DNA from: Azonexaceae bacterium
Lineage (GTDB): Bacteria > Pseudomonadota > Gammaproteobacteria > Burkholderiales > Rhodocyclaceae
Direction: 5' to 3'
NCBI GenBank assembly: GCA_009469665.1
Contig: SSTB01000087.1
Location: 1 to 6,274 of the forward strand
Length of the DNA stretch: 6,274 nucleotides
Shown here piece after piece: positions 1-4,761 of this stretch (the first letter of the stretch is position 1; each line of letters begins with the position of its first letter). A program made the translations under genes and the position numbers. Under the pieces are notes generated by a model. That model was not told where the DNA came from and made no database searches. It was given only the letters and a program-made list of their open reading frames with translations.

Positions 1-46
1 GCATCCTGCCTATAGCCGCATGGAATATCAAGCGTGTACAGCAAAT

Positions 47-70
47 GAAAACCCCGCCTGGGGGCGGGGT
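47..70 (-). terminator. Rho-independent terminator of the leftmost minus-strand gene
   Basis: An 8-bp GC-rich stem (51-58 with 63-70) closes a 4-nt loop. Read on the minus strand it is followed directly by TTTT. It lies about 20 nt past the stop codon of the minus-strand small ORF, so it most likely ends that transcript. There is no T-tract on the plus side, so it looks one-directional. Confidence 0.7.
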
Positions 71-91
71 GTATCGAAAGATCAGCGATGG

Positions 92-382
92 TTAGAACCC
101 AGCATTCTTCATGGCTTCGACGCTTTGCCTAGCCATCGTACAGAAATCAGCGAATCGCTGAGGGTCTGACTGAGTGGTGACCGGCTGAGGTTTTGGCTCA
201 ATCGATTTGCGATTGTTCAACGACCGAAAACATTCAACCTGCTTGCGGAGAAGCTGGTTCTGCGATTCGTGGCATTCGTTTATTTCAAGACTCCTTTGTG
301 ATTGAAGGAGCCAGGGATGCGCAGTCATTTCGTCGCACTGCCATCCCCTGGCGAACTTGCTTCCTCGCCTTGCCGCGATCAC
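92..382 (-). CDS. Small hypothetical protein, function unknown
   Basis: I do not recognise this protein. The longest reading gives 96 residues from GTG 382. An ATG at 328 would give 78. GTG 382 has an AAGGAG ribosome-binding motif (plus-strand 386-391) only 3 nt upstream. ATG 328 has no close Shine-Dalgarno, so the start is unsettled. The protein is hydrophilic with no signal peptide or membrane segment. A helix-prone, Gln/Glu/Leu-rich middle (about 33-56) is followed by a Pro/Gln/Thr linker and a short C-terminal helix. The main support for a real gene is the terminator just past the stop. It is divergent from the DUF4124/nuclease pair. It could be a small island cargo gene or a chance ORF. 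Confidence 0.4.
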   Translation of the reverse strand: MIAARRGSKFARGWQCDEMTAHPWLLQSQRSLEINECHESQNQLLRKQVECFRSLNNRKSIEPKPQPVTTQSDPQRFADFCTMARQSVEAMKNAGF

Positions 383-384
383 CG

Positions 385-400
385 GCTCCTTACTAGGAGC
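385..400. repeat. Perfect inverted repeat over ribosome-binding motifs in the divergent spacer
   Basis: GCTCCT and AGGAGC form 6-bp arms around the 4-nt loop TACT. On the minus strand the right arm contains the AAGGAG motif in front of GTG 382, so a hairpin in that transcript could hide it. On the plus strand the same palindrome exposes AGGAG ahead of a 19-codon mini-ORF (ATG 412). It could also be a protein-binding site. Function is inference only. Confidence 0.35.
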
Positions 401-463
401 AAACGGACGAAATGCAAATCGATTGTAGCCCGGCTACCCGAGAATGGGAAGCCGCCGCGAGGC

Positions 464-472
464 TGGTATGAC
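464..472 (+). promoter_or_regulatory. Possible extended -10 promoter for the DUF4124/nuclease genes
   Basis: The motif TGG-TATGAC fits the TGn extended -10 pattern and lies about 43 nt upstream of ATG 515. No convincing -35 box is visible. The 9-mer CTGGTATGA recurs at the promoter proposed for the toxin operon. A near-palindrome (GTAGCC-C-GGCTAC, 425-437) lies just upstream. Weak prediction. Confidence 0.3.
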
Positions 473-514
473 TTACAGTTATGCGGATGGACTCTAGCCA
501 CACGGGAGGAAACC

Positions 515-946
515 ATGCACAGATTGCTCGTCGCTATCGTCCTGGTCAGCACCCAGGCTCTGGCGGATACCTACGTTTGCGAGACCATTGGCCGGCGTAC
601 CGTTTCCAGCTCACCATGCGGCGCCGGTGAGAAAACTATCAAGGCCATCAACGAGGCGCCGGTCGCCGCGGGTCCGGCCAACTCGCAATCCCAGACCGAC
701 AACTTCCGGCAGCAGCTCCGGAACGTCCAGCAGAACAGAGCCGACCTCGATGCCCGCGTTCGAGGTGATCGGCCTGATCCGCCGATGGCCGTTGCCGAAG
801 TGGCCAAGCCCAACAAGCAGCAGGCGTGCGAATCATACTGGCAAGCCATCCGTTCCATTGATGCGGCGGCGCGGCAGTATTCGACGGACTGGCACCGGGC
901 CGAGAAGAAGCGGTTGCAGGACGAACGCTGGAATCTGGGGTGTTGA
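515..946 (+). CDS. Secreted DUF4124-like small protein
   Basis: This 143-residue protein starts with a clear signal peptide (about 1-17, hydrophobic core followed by ALA), so it is predicted to be periplasmic. The segment after cleavage, with Cys22 and Cys35 thirteen residues apart around TYVC...SSPC, resembles DUF4124, an N-terminal domain common in proteobacterial envelope proteins and of unknown activity. Residues about 60-85 and 103-140 are charged and helical, possibly coiled-coil. Two further cysteines (105 and the C-terminal 143) could form another disulfide. ATG 515 is chosen because it opens the signal peptide and has GGGAGGA four nt upstream. An in-frame ATG at 317 also has a strong GAAGGAG but would bury the signal peptide. 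Its stop overlaps the nuclease start, implying translational coupling. Confidence 0.7.
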   Translation: MHRLLVAIVLVSTQALADTYVCETIGRRTVSSSPCGAGEKTIKAINEAPVAAGPANSQSQTDNFRQQLRNVQQNRADLDARVRGDRPDPPMAVAEVAKPNKQQACESYWQAIRSIDAAARQYSTDWHRAEKKRLQDERWNLGC

Positions 947-1632
947 TTCGCTTAGTGGTGGCAGTGGTGCTCTCAGTGGCCTGTTCGGCGTCTATCGCTG
1001 GGGTTTATCGTTGCACTGAAGACGGGAAAATTGTTTTCCGAGACCGCCCTTGCGATGGCGACGTGCCAAGTATTCCTCCTGGTGCGATTCCCCTTGGCAC
1101 CCTCCATGCGCAGCCTCAGTCATCCGCGATTGCCGCACCCGGATTGCCAAGCCCGGAATCATTGCCGCTAGCAACAAGGGGCGGTCGGAGCGCGATTGCT
1201 ATCGCCGGGCAAGTGGTTTCAGTAGCCGATGGCGATACTCTTACCATCCTCGATAGCGGCCGGCAGCAGCAAAAGGTTAGCATCCTGGGTATTGATGCAC
1301 CAGAGAAACGCCAGGACTATGGCCAACGCTCCAAGACGAACCTATCGAGCCTGGCCTTCGGAAAACAGGCTTCGCCGGATTGCAGGGCGGTGGATCGCTG
1401 GGGGCGTCGTGACTGCCTGGTGACGGTCGACGGCAGAGACGTAGGGCTAGAGCAAGTCCGCGCCGGCATGGCGTGGTGGTATCGGCAGTATGCGAAGGAG
1501 CAGACGCCCAAGGAACGGGAAGGCTACGAACGGGCGGAGTTCGATGCCAAGACGCATAGGCAAGGGCTGTGGGCGGACAAGAACCCAATTGAGCCTTGGA
1601 ACTGGCGACGGGGTGCGAAGTTGGACGAATAG
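940..1632 (+). CDS. Exported DUF4124 + staphylococcal-nuclease-like (thermonuclease) protein
   Basis: A 230-residue protein with a signal peptide (about 1-20), a DUF4124-like segment (about 21-40, Cys25 and Cys38) and a low-complexity linker. The SNase domain spans about 88-224. SNases are Ca2+-dependent DNA/RNA phosphodiesterases. Visible landmarks are DGDT (97-100), GIDAPE (117-122, giving the Asp and the general-base Glu122), DRWGR (152-156, the second catalytic Arg), the LEQVRAGMAWWYRQY block and the C-terminal GLWAD...PW ending. At the position of S. aureus Arg35 this protein has Ser114 (AGC), so activity may be reduced or altered. Cys148 and Cys159 flank the DRWGR loop and may form a disulfide, fitting a periplasmic location. 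The start is GTG 940 (TTG 943 is possible), overlapping the upstream stop by 7 nt. It may scavenge or degrade extracellular or incoming DNA. Confidence 0.85.
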   Translation: MLIRLVVAVVLSVACSASIAGVYRCTEDGKIVFRDRPCDGDVPSIPPGAIPLGTLHAQPQSSAIAAPGLPSPESLPLATRGGRSAIAIAGQVVSVADGDTLTILDSGRQQQKVSILGIDAPEKRQDYGQRSKTNLSSLAFGKQASPDCRAVDRWGRRDCLVTVDGRDVGLEQVRAGMAWWYRQYAKEQTPKEREGYERAEFDAKTHRQGLWADKNPIEPWNWRRGAKLDE

Positions 1633-1721
1633 GCGTCGTTCCGTCATGTAGAATGGATATTCCAAGTGCTTGAATATCAGATCAATTTCATTGTGCCGCA
1701 ATAACCGTACGCATAAAGTGG

Positions 1722-1750
1722 TTGTGCTCTGGTATGATTCGAACTAAATT
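1722..1750 (+). promoter_or_regulatory. Promoter candidate for the toxin-antitoxin-chaperone operon
   Basis: An extended -10 (TG-G-TATGAT, 1730-1738) sits about 30 nt before the toxin start and would begin transcription near 1745, giving a very short leader. An alternative is TTGTGC (1722-1727) with 17-nt spacing to TAAATT (1745-1750). Either one adjoins or overlaps the 16-bp palindrome at 1749-1764, as expected for an autoregulated operon. Confidence 0.45.
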
Positions 1751-1764
1751 AACTTATAAGTTAA
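1749..1764. promoter_or_regulatory. Perfect 16-bp palindrome, probable antitoxin operator
   Basis: TTAACTTATAAGTTAA is its own reverse complement over all 16 bases. It lies between the promoter candidate and the toxin start (GTG 1769). Antitoxins of the HigA/XRE type usually bind a palindrome at this position as dimers and repress their own operon. The neighbouring antitoxin has the matching HTH domain, so it is the likely ligand. Confidence 0.6.
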
Positions 1765-1768
1765 GTCT

Positions 1769-2272
1769 GTGCTAGTGCTTCGCCGTTTGACGCCGCGCGT
1801 CTTCGATCCAAGTCAGCCTCCCAACCAGGATCATCCGGAAAGTTGGAAGGTTTTCGGCGTGTGCGAGACGGAGAATCCGCTGTCGCTCAGATTTCTACGG
1901 AGTCTTTCTGAAAAGGGATGGTCAGATACGGACAAGAGGGCTGCTCTCGGAGCGGCGATGAAGTTGATTCACAGGGCGCAAAGTGGCCAGTCGATTGAAA
2001 ACCAATTTGATGCGAAGCAGTGCCATTGGGCCGATGAGTTCAAGATATACAACAAGAAAACCAAGAAGATTTGGCGGCTATGGCTGGGTGGTGTAGTTCG
2101 TATCTATTTTTGTTACGGGGCAGACAAGTCGATCGTAGTTGCTTGGCCGATTCGAAAGCGGGAAGACAGCCTTACGGAAAAAGAGAAGTGTGAGCTCAGA
2201 GCCGTCTTCGGGGAGTTCTTCGAGGCGCAGGACAAATCAAAAATTAAATACATCATGATGGATGAACGATGA
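1769..2272 (+). CDS. HigB/RelE-ParE-like toxin of a toxin-antitoxin-chaperone module
   Basis: This 167-residue protein is read as a RelE-superfamily toxin. Such toxins are usually ribosome-dependent mRNA endonucleases that stop translation. An alpha-helical hairpin (about 41-75) is followed by consecutive beta-strands (about 90-128: FKIY, KIWRLWL, VVRIYFCY, SIVVAWPI). A basic RKRE segment (128-131) and a C-terminal helix follow, matching the strand-strand-strand then K/R-rich end of HigB proteins. It is longer than typical HigB (roughly 90-125 residues) because of a Pro-rich N-terminal extension of about 28 residues. The start is the first possible codon, GTG 1769, because TAA lies in frame at 1757. 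GTG 1775 is an alternative. No strong Shine-Dalgarno is visible. The stop overlaps the antitoxin ATG as ATGA. Toxin-first order is typical of higBA. The identity leans on context as much as sequence. Confidence 0.65.
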   Translation: MLVLRRLTPRVFDPSQPPNQDHPESWKVFGVCETENPLSLRFLRSLSEKGWSDTDKRAALGAAMKLIHRAQSGQSIENQFDAKQCHWADEFKIYNKKTKKIWRLWLGGVVRIYFCYGADKSIVVAWPIRKREDSLTEKEKCELRAVFGEFFEAQDKSKIKYIMMDER

Positions 2273-2805
2273 AACGTACCCTTGAGGTGGGAAAAAGCGA
2301 TCTGCCAGCGGTCGACATTGATACCCTCTGGAAAGATCTGTTCGGTTCTCATTCCGGGCTGGTCGCAAAGAAGAGCGAAGTCGGCGCGGACCTTGCTGCC
2401 TTGGTCGCCTTTGTGGGGATAACTCGCAAAACGTTTGCTGAGAAACTTGGCTGGAAGGAAAGCAGGGTTTCCACGGTGCTTTCGGGTGATGAGAACCTCA
2501 CCTTGAAGACCATTTACGAGTGCTGCCGCGAGCTTGGGTTTGATTTCCAGGTTGCGATCCGAACTGAGGGACAGAGCAGATTTTCACAGCCGTGGGAACA
2601 GGCATCCTATTTTCATGACATTTGCACAATGCACGATAGCGCCAATCAGCGGCTGAGTGAGGCAACCGCTATTCTTAATACCGCTCAAGCTATTAATCGC
2701 CAGGCGTTCAAGCGTTTGACCAAAACCTCGGAACTTGAAAGAGTTGCCTCTCGTGGATGCAATGAAAACGATATGTGCCATGAAACTCTCTCCGCTACAG
2801 CTTAA
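2269..2805 (+). CDS. HigA-like XRE-family antitoxin with chaperone-addiction-type C-terminal extension
   Basis: This 178-residue protein has a helix-turn-helix domain at about 44-97. Within it, the ITRKTFAEKLGWKESRVSTVL stretch is a standard XRE HTH, followed by LTLKTIYECCRELGF. It should neutralise the upstream toxin by binding it and repress the operon through the palindrome at 1749-1764. Ordinary HigA proteins end soon after the HTH. Here about 80 more residues follow (98-178), opening with an aromatic-rich patch (FSQPWEQASYF, 105-115). In TAC systems such a tail, the chaperone addiction (ChAD) region, makes the antitoxin unstable unless a SecB-like chaperone binds it, and a SecB-like gene lies directly downstream. 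The start ATG 2269 overlaps the toxin stop. The last ~15 codons overlap the chaperone gene in another frame. Confidence 0.75.
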   Translation: MKRTLEVGKSDLPAVDIDTLWKDLFGSHSGLVAKKSEVGADLAALVAFVGITRKTFAEKLGWKESRVSTVLSGDENLTLKTIYECCRELGFDFQVAIRTEGQSRFSQPWEQASYFHDICTMHDSANQRLSEATAILNTAQAINRQAFKRLTKTSELERVASRGCNENDMCHETLSATA

Positions 2806-3307
2806 GCACTACCATTTCACGGAATTTTCCGTGTCTGCAATTACTGGCGTTAGTCCTAGCGCACTTACATCTGAGGATTCTCCGTACCCGCCAAATGACG
2901 CGTTGTCACTTGAGACAGAGGTACTGATGGGATCTGAGGAGGGCACGGACGATCCCCATCTGTTTGTAATTCGGTTGACCATTACTGGTTGCCCGAAGGA
3001 CGGCGAAGTCTATCCGTACAAATTTAAGATCCATGTTGAAGGCGTGTTCGAGATGAAACACGATGGTGACATCAGTCTTCGAAATCGTCTTGTGGTTGTA
3101 AATGGTACCGGGGTGTTGTTTGGCGCGGCGCGCGAGCAATTGTTGTTGACCACGGGTCGCTGTGTCCATGGCGCAATCCTGTTGCCAACTTTGGATTTTC
3201 GCGGACTTGCCAGGGATGAGGAGTCTCCGCCAATTGTGCAGCCCGGTGATACTCCACAAGGGCGCAGGCAGGCGCCTAGGAAGCGGACAACCAAGACGAT
3301 TGAATAG
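2762..3307 (+). CDS. SecB-like chaperone of a toxin-antitoxin-chaperone (TAC) module
   Basis: A 181-residue protein with the SecB fold read from motifs. It opens with SPLQLKHYHFTEFSVSA (10-26), the usual N-terminal strand. Alternating strands follow (67-76, 86-97), then the hallmark block VNGTGVLFGAARE (113-125) and the ILLPTLDF ending (139-146). This resembles the SecB-like proteins linked to TA loci more than the housekeeping, acidic-tailed SecB. The tail (151-181) is Pro-rich and basic. In TAC systems this cytosolic chaperone binds the antitoxin's C-terminal extension, prevents its aggregation and degradation, and so keeps the toxin inactive. Start choice: ATG 2762 has a weak GTGGA four nt upstream and overlaps the antitoxin gene by 44 nt. 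TTG 2735 and ATG 2780 are alternatives. It cannot be the cell's only SecB if the island is mobile. Confidence 0.8.
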   Translation: MKTICAMKLSPLQLKHYHFTEFSVSAITGVSPSALTSEDSPYPPNDALSLETEVLMGSEEGTDDPHLFVIRLTITGCPKDGEVYPYKFKIHVEGVFEMKHDGDISLRNRLVVVNGTGVLFGAAREQLLLTTGRCVHGAILLPTLDFRGLARDEESPPIVQPGDTPQGRRQAPRKRTTKTIE

Positions 3308-3321
3308 GGCTGGGCGCACGT

Positions 3322-3972
3322 ATGTGCACCCGCTACATCACCCCCGACCAGGCGGCTATCGAGCGTGCTTGGGAAATCGGCCGGCGCAACCCACCGAAGC
3401 TGTGGGCCAATGAGGTATTCCCCCGGGCCGCGGGACCGTTTCTGCGCCTGGACACTGCCGGCAATCTTGATCTGGTCGTCGGCCCCTGGGGGCTGATTCC
3501 CAGCTGGTCCAACACCCCCACGCTTAAGTACGCGACCCAGAACTGCCGCTCAGAGGAAGCCGGCGCGAAGCCAACCTTCCGCGATGCCTGGCGCCAGGGC
3601 CAGCGCTGCATCATCCCGGCCCTGTCGTTCGACGAACCCTGCTGGGAGACGGGCAAGAACGTGTGGTGGCGGTTTCGGCGGGCTGATGGCCTTCCGTGGG
3701 GCTTGGCCGGGCTTTGGAATACCTGGGTGGATCGGACGACCGGTGAGGTGATCGAGAGCTACACGTTGCTGACGGTGAATGCTGATGACCATCCCATCAT
3801 GAGCCGGATGCACAAGCCGGATCCCAAGTTGCCGCCCGATCAGCAGGACAAGCGAAGCGTGGTCGCCATCGAGCAGGGCGACGTCGAGCGGTGGGTCCAC
3901 GGAAGCACTGGAGAGACCGCTGAATTGTTGGCGCCCCCAGCCATTGAATTGATCGACGCGGGTCCTGCGTAA
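3322..3972 (+). CDS. SRAP-domain protein (YedK/HMCES-like, divergent)
   Basis: A 216-residue SOS-response-associated peptidase (SRAP) domain protein, close to the full family length. SRAP proteins crosslink through Cys2 to abasic sites in single-stranded DNA, shielding them from cleavage and error-prone bypass. Visible features are MCTRY with Cys2 directly after Met, GPWGLIPSW (54-62), the N-x-R-S-E motif (Asn74, Arg76), RCIIPALSFDE with Glu105, and LAGLW (128-132). The usual IHDRMP motif, carrying the catalytic His of E. coli YedK, is replaced by HPIMSRMHKP. His157 and His164 lie nearby, but the aligned residue is Met160. The requirement for Cys2 fixes the start. It begins 14 nt after the chaperone stop with no obvious promoter, so it may share that transcript, though its base composition looks more GC-rich. 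A LexA-type box lies just past its end. Confidence 0.85.
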   Translation: MCTRYITPDQAAIERAWEIGRRNPPKLWANEVFPRAAGPFLRLDTAGNLDLVVGPWGLIPSWSNTPTLKYATQNCRSEEAGAKPTFRDAWRQGQRCIIPALSFDEPCWETGKNVWWRFRRADGLPWGLAGLWNTWVDRTTGEVIESYTLLTVNADDHPIMSRMHKPDPKLPPDQQDKRSVVAIEQGDVERWVHGSTGETAELLAPPAIELIDAGPA

Positions 3973-4003
3973 AATTCGCATCGCCATACAGTAGCGGCCA
4001 TGG

Positions 4004-4019
4004 CTGTGCATATGTACAG
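4004..4019. promoter_or_regulatory. LexA (SOS) box
   Basis: The sequence CTGT-GCATATGT-ACAG matches the CTGT-N8-ACAG LexA consensus of gamma- and betaproteobacteria, with a palindromic CATATG core (14 of 16 bases symmetric). It lies 32 nt past the SRAP stop and 8 nt before ATG 4028, so it would repress the small downstream ORF. A 7-mer, TACAGTA, occurs both here (4015-4021) and at 3987-3993. Confidence 0.6.
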
Positions 4020-4027
4020 TAAACCGC

Positions 4028-4357
4028 ATGGCGTTTCTGATTTCGGTTACACCCCTCCGCAGCCACGGCACCCGCTTGGAATCCCTTGGGTCTCCACAAG
4101 GGGGATACTTTGTTGTGCGTCGCAAGAAGGCCAGCACAGGACTTGTCCTAATTTCAAACGTTGGCGGCATCGACTTGCTGGGGCCGTTGTATGAGGCCCG
4201 GGTGTTGAATGCGTCCATCGATGGTCTTGTTCTCCTTGGCTACGAGAAGGACGGGAACGCTGCATTCGTGCAGGAGTGGCTTGTCAGTCCTTACGATGGA
4301 ACCCTTGGCGGGAAGGAAGCTATGCCAGTAGGCGACTTCAAATCGTTGATAGGCTAG
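4028..4357 (+). CDS. Hypothetical protein, possibly SOS-controlled
   Basis: I do not recognise this 109-residue protein. It appears soluble, with no signal peptide or membrane helix. The alternation of short hydrophobic stretches with charged turns (YFVVRRKK, GLVLISNVGG, GLVLLGYEKDG, FVQEWLVSPY) suggests a small beta-rich domain at about 27-90. That protein-like pattern is the main reason to think it real. ATG 4028 is the first ATG in frame and lies 8 nt after the LexA box, with no Shine-Dalgarno. Either the transcript is nearly leaderless or translation is weak. It is the last ORF before the att region. Nothing visible assigns a function; a DNA-damage role would be inference from the LexA box and the SRAP neighbour. 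Confidence 0.55.
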   Translation: MAFLISVTPLRSHGTRLESLGSPQGGYFVVRRKKASTGLVLISNVGGIDLLGPLYEARVLNASIDGLVLLGYEKDGNAAFVQEWLVSPYDGTLGGKEAMPVGDFKSLIG

Positions 4358-4390
4358 GAGTTAAGGTCGTCGCTGGTTAGAAGTTTCTTT

Positions 4391-4411
4391 GGGACACTCA
4401 CGGGACACTCA
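4391..4411. repeat. Tandem direct repeat GGGACACTCA, possible integrase arm-type sites
   Basis: GGGACACTCA occurs at 4391-4400 and again at 4402-4411, an 11-nt period (about one helical turn), roughly 100 nt inside the tRNA fragment. Tyrosine integrases bind short direct repeats (arm-type sites) at such distances from the crossover. The assignment is inference from position. Confidence 0.4.
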
Positions 4412-4447
4412 GCCAAAAATATGGGGAGCAACCAAGAGAACACCGCG

Positions 4448-4472
4448 GTAATCAACTCATTGATATGATTAC
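4448..4472. repeat. Inverted repeat near the att core
   Basis: GTAATCA (4448-4454) is matched by TGATTAC (4466-4472). Inside it, ATCAA (4451-4455) pairs with TTGAT (4460-4464), making a nested symmetric site about 45 nt from the tRNA fragment. It could be a site for an excisionase or an integrase accessory factor. No T-tract follows, so it is not an obvious terminator. Confidence 0.35.
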
Positions 4473-4513
4473 TCTTGTATTCTCTGCTTTGTTGCTGGCA
4501 GTTGCTTCCCGCT

Positions 4514-4568
4514 GATTTAGGTTCTGGCGCCGCAAGGCGTGGGGGTTCGAGTCCCTTCCTGGGCACCA
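4514..4568 (+). tRNA. 3' fragment of tRNA-Leu(UAG), the att site of the island (not a complete tRNA)
   Basis: From left to right this holds the end of the anticodon 5' stem, a TTTAGGT loop with anticodon TAG at 4518-4520, and the 3' stem TCTGG. A leucine-type long variable arm follows (GCC-GCAA-GGC, 4529-4538). The T-arm has loop TTCGAGT (4546-4552) and 5 pairs including two G-T. Then come the acceptor strand CCTGGGC, discriminator A and encoded CCA (4566-4568). The 5' acceptor (expected GCCCAGG), the D-arm and most of the anticodon 5' stem are missing: 4511 and 4513 already mismatch. The fragment therefore begins where integrases that target tRNA anticodon loops recombine. It is read as the displaced duplicate (attR-like), with the intact tRNA-Leu at the other end of the island. 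Confidence 0.75.
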
Positions 4569-4760
4569 GCGGAGTGGTAGGTAGTCTGTCCCGGCTTTCG
4601 CCTAGTCAGCGATGCAGGGGAATTTGCGCGCTTTTCCCGTTACCTTCTTGCTGCAGGTGAACACCTAACCGGGGTCCCGTGGGAGCCTTGTCCGATTGCT
4701 AGCGTCGCGGGGCGAGGTTGTATTCTTCGGGGCGCTCACCCAGGGAATCCGAACCGAGAA
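4569..4760. other. Host-side spacer with no recognisable gene
   Basis: Between the tRNA fragment and the terminator I see no credible ORF, RNA gene or promoter. A short inverted repeat (AGGTG-AA-CACCT, about 4656-4667) is present but lacks terminator features. It is presumably the original sequence downstream of the host tRNA gene. Confidence 0.4.
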
Positions 4761-4761
4761 T

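Larger units (their letters stand above)
1..4568. mobile_element. Right end of a tRNA-Leu-integrated genomic island (left end outside window)
   Basis: The displaced tRNA-Leu 3' end at 4514-4568 implies that the DNA to its left is inserted. The left part carries typical cargo: a toxin-antitoxin-chaperone module, an exported nuclease, an SRAP protein and unknown small ORFs. The toxin, antitoxin and chaperone genes look less GC-rich than the genes at 3322-3972 and to the right of the junction. No integrase, relaxase or phage structural gene is visible here. The extent to the left is unknown. Confidence 0.6.

Noticed and set aside
412..471. A 19-codon mini-ORF (MQIDCSPATREWE...) in the spacer
   Set aside because: Its composition is protein-like, but it is too short, with a poorly spaced Shine-Dalgarno and no supporting context. 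It could be a leader peptide or gene remnant.
302..514. In-frame upstream extension of the DUF4124-like protein, including ATG 317 with a strong GAAGGAG
   Set aside because: It would place 66 hydrophilic residues before a clear signal peptide. ATG 515 has its own good ribosome-binding site.
940..985. Possible lipoprotein signal (Cys15) in the nuclease N-terminus
   Set aside because: The residues before the Cys (L-S-V-A-C) put Ser at the -3 position, a poor lipobox. A standard signal-peptidase-I site after residue 20 fits better.
3550..4218. Long minus-strand ORF (222 codons) opposite the SRAP gene
   Set aside because: It is antisense to a well-supported SRAP domain. Its Arg/Pro/His-rich composition is typical of high-GC shadow frames.
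4354..4566. Minus-strand 70-codon ORF reading MPRKGLEPPRLAAPEP...
   Set aside because: Its N-terminal part is the antisense reading of the tRNA-Leu 3' end, a common artefact at tRNA att sites.
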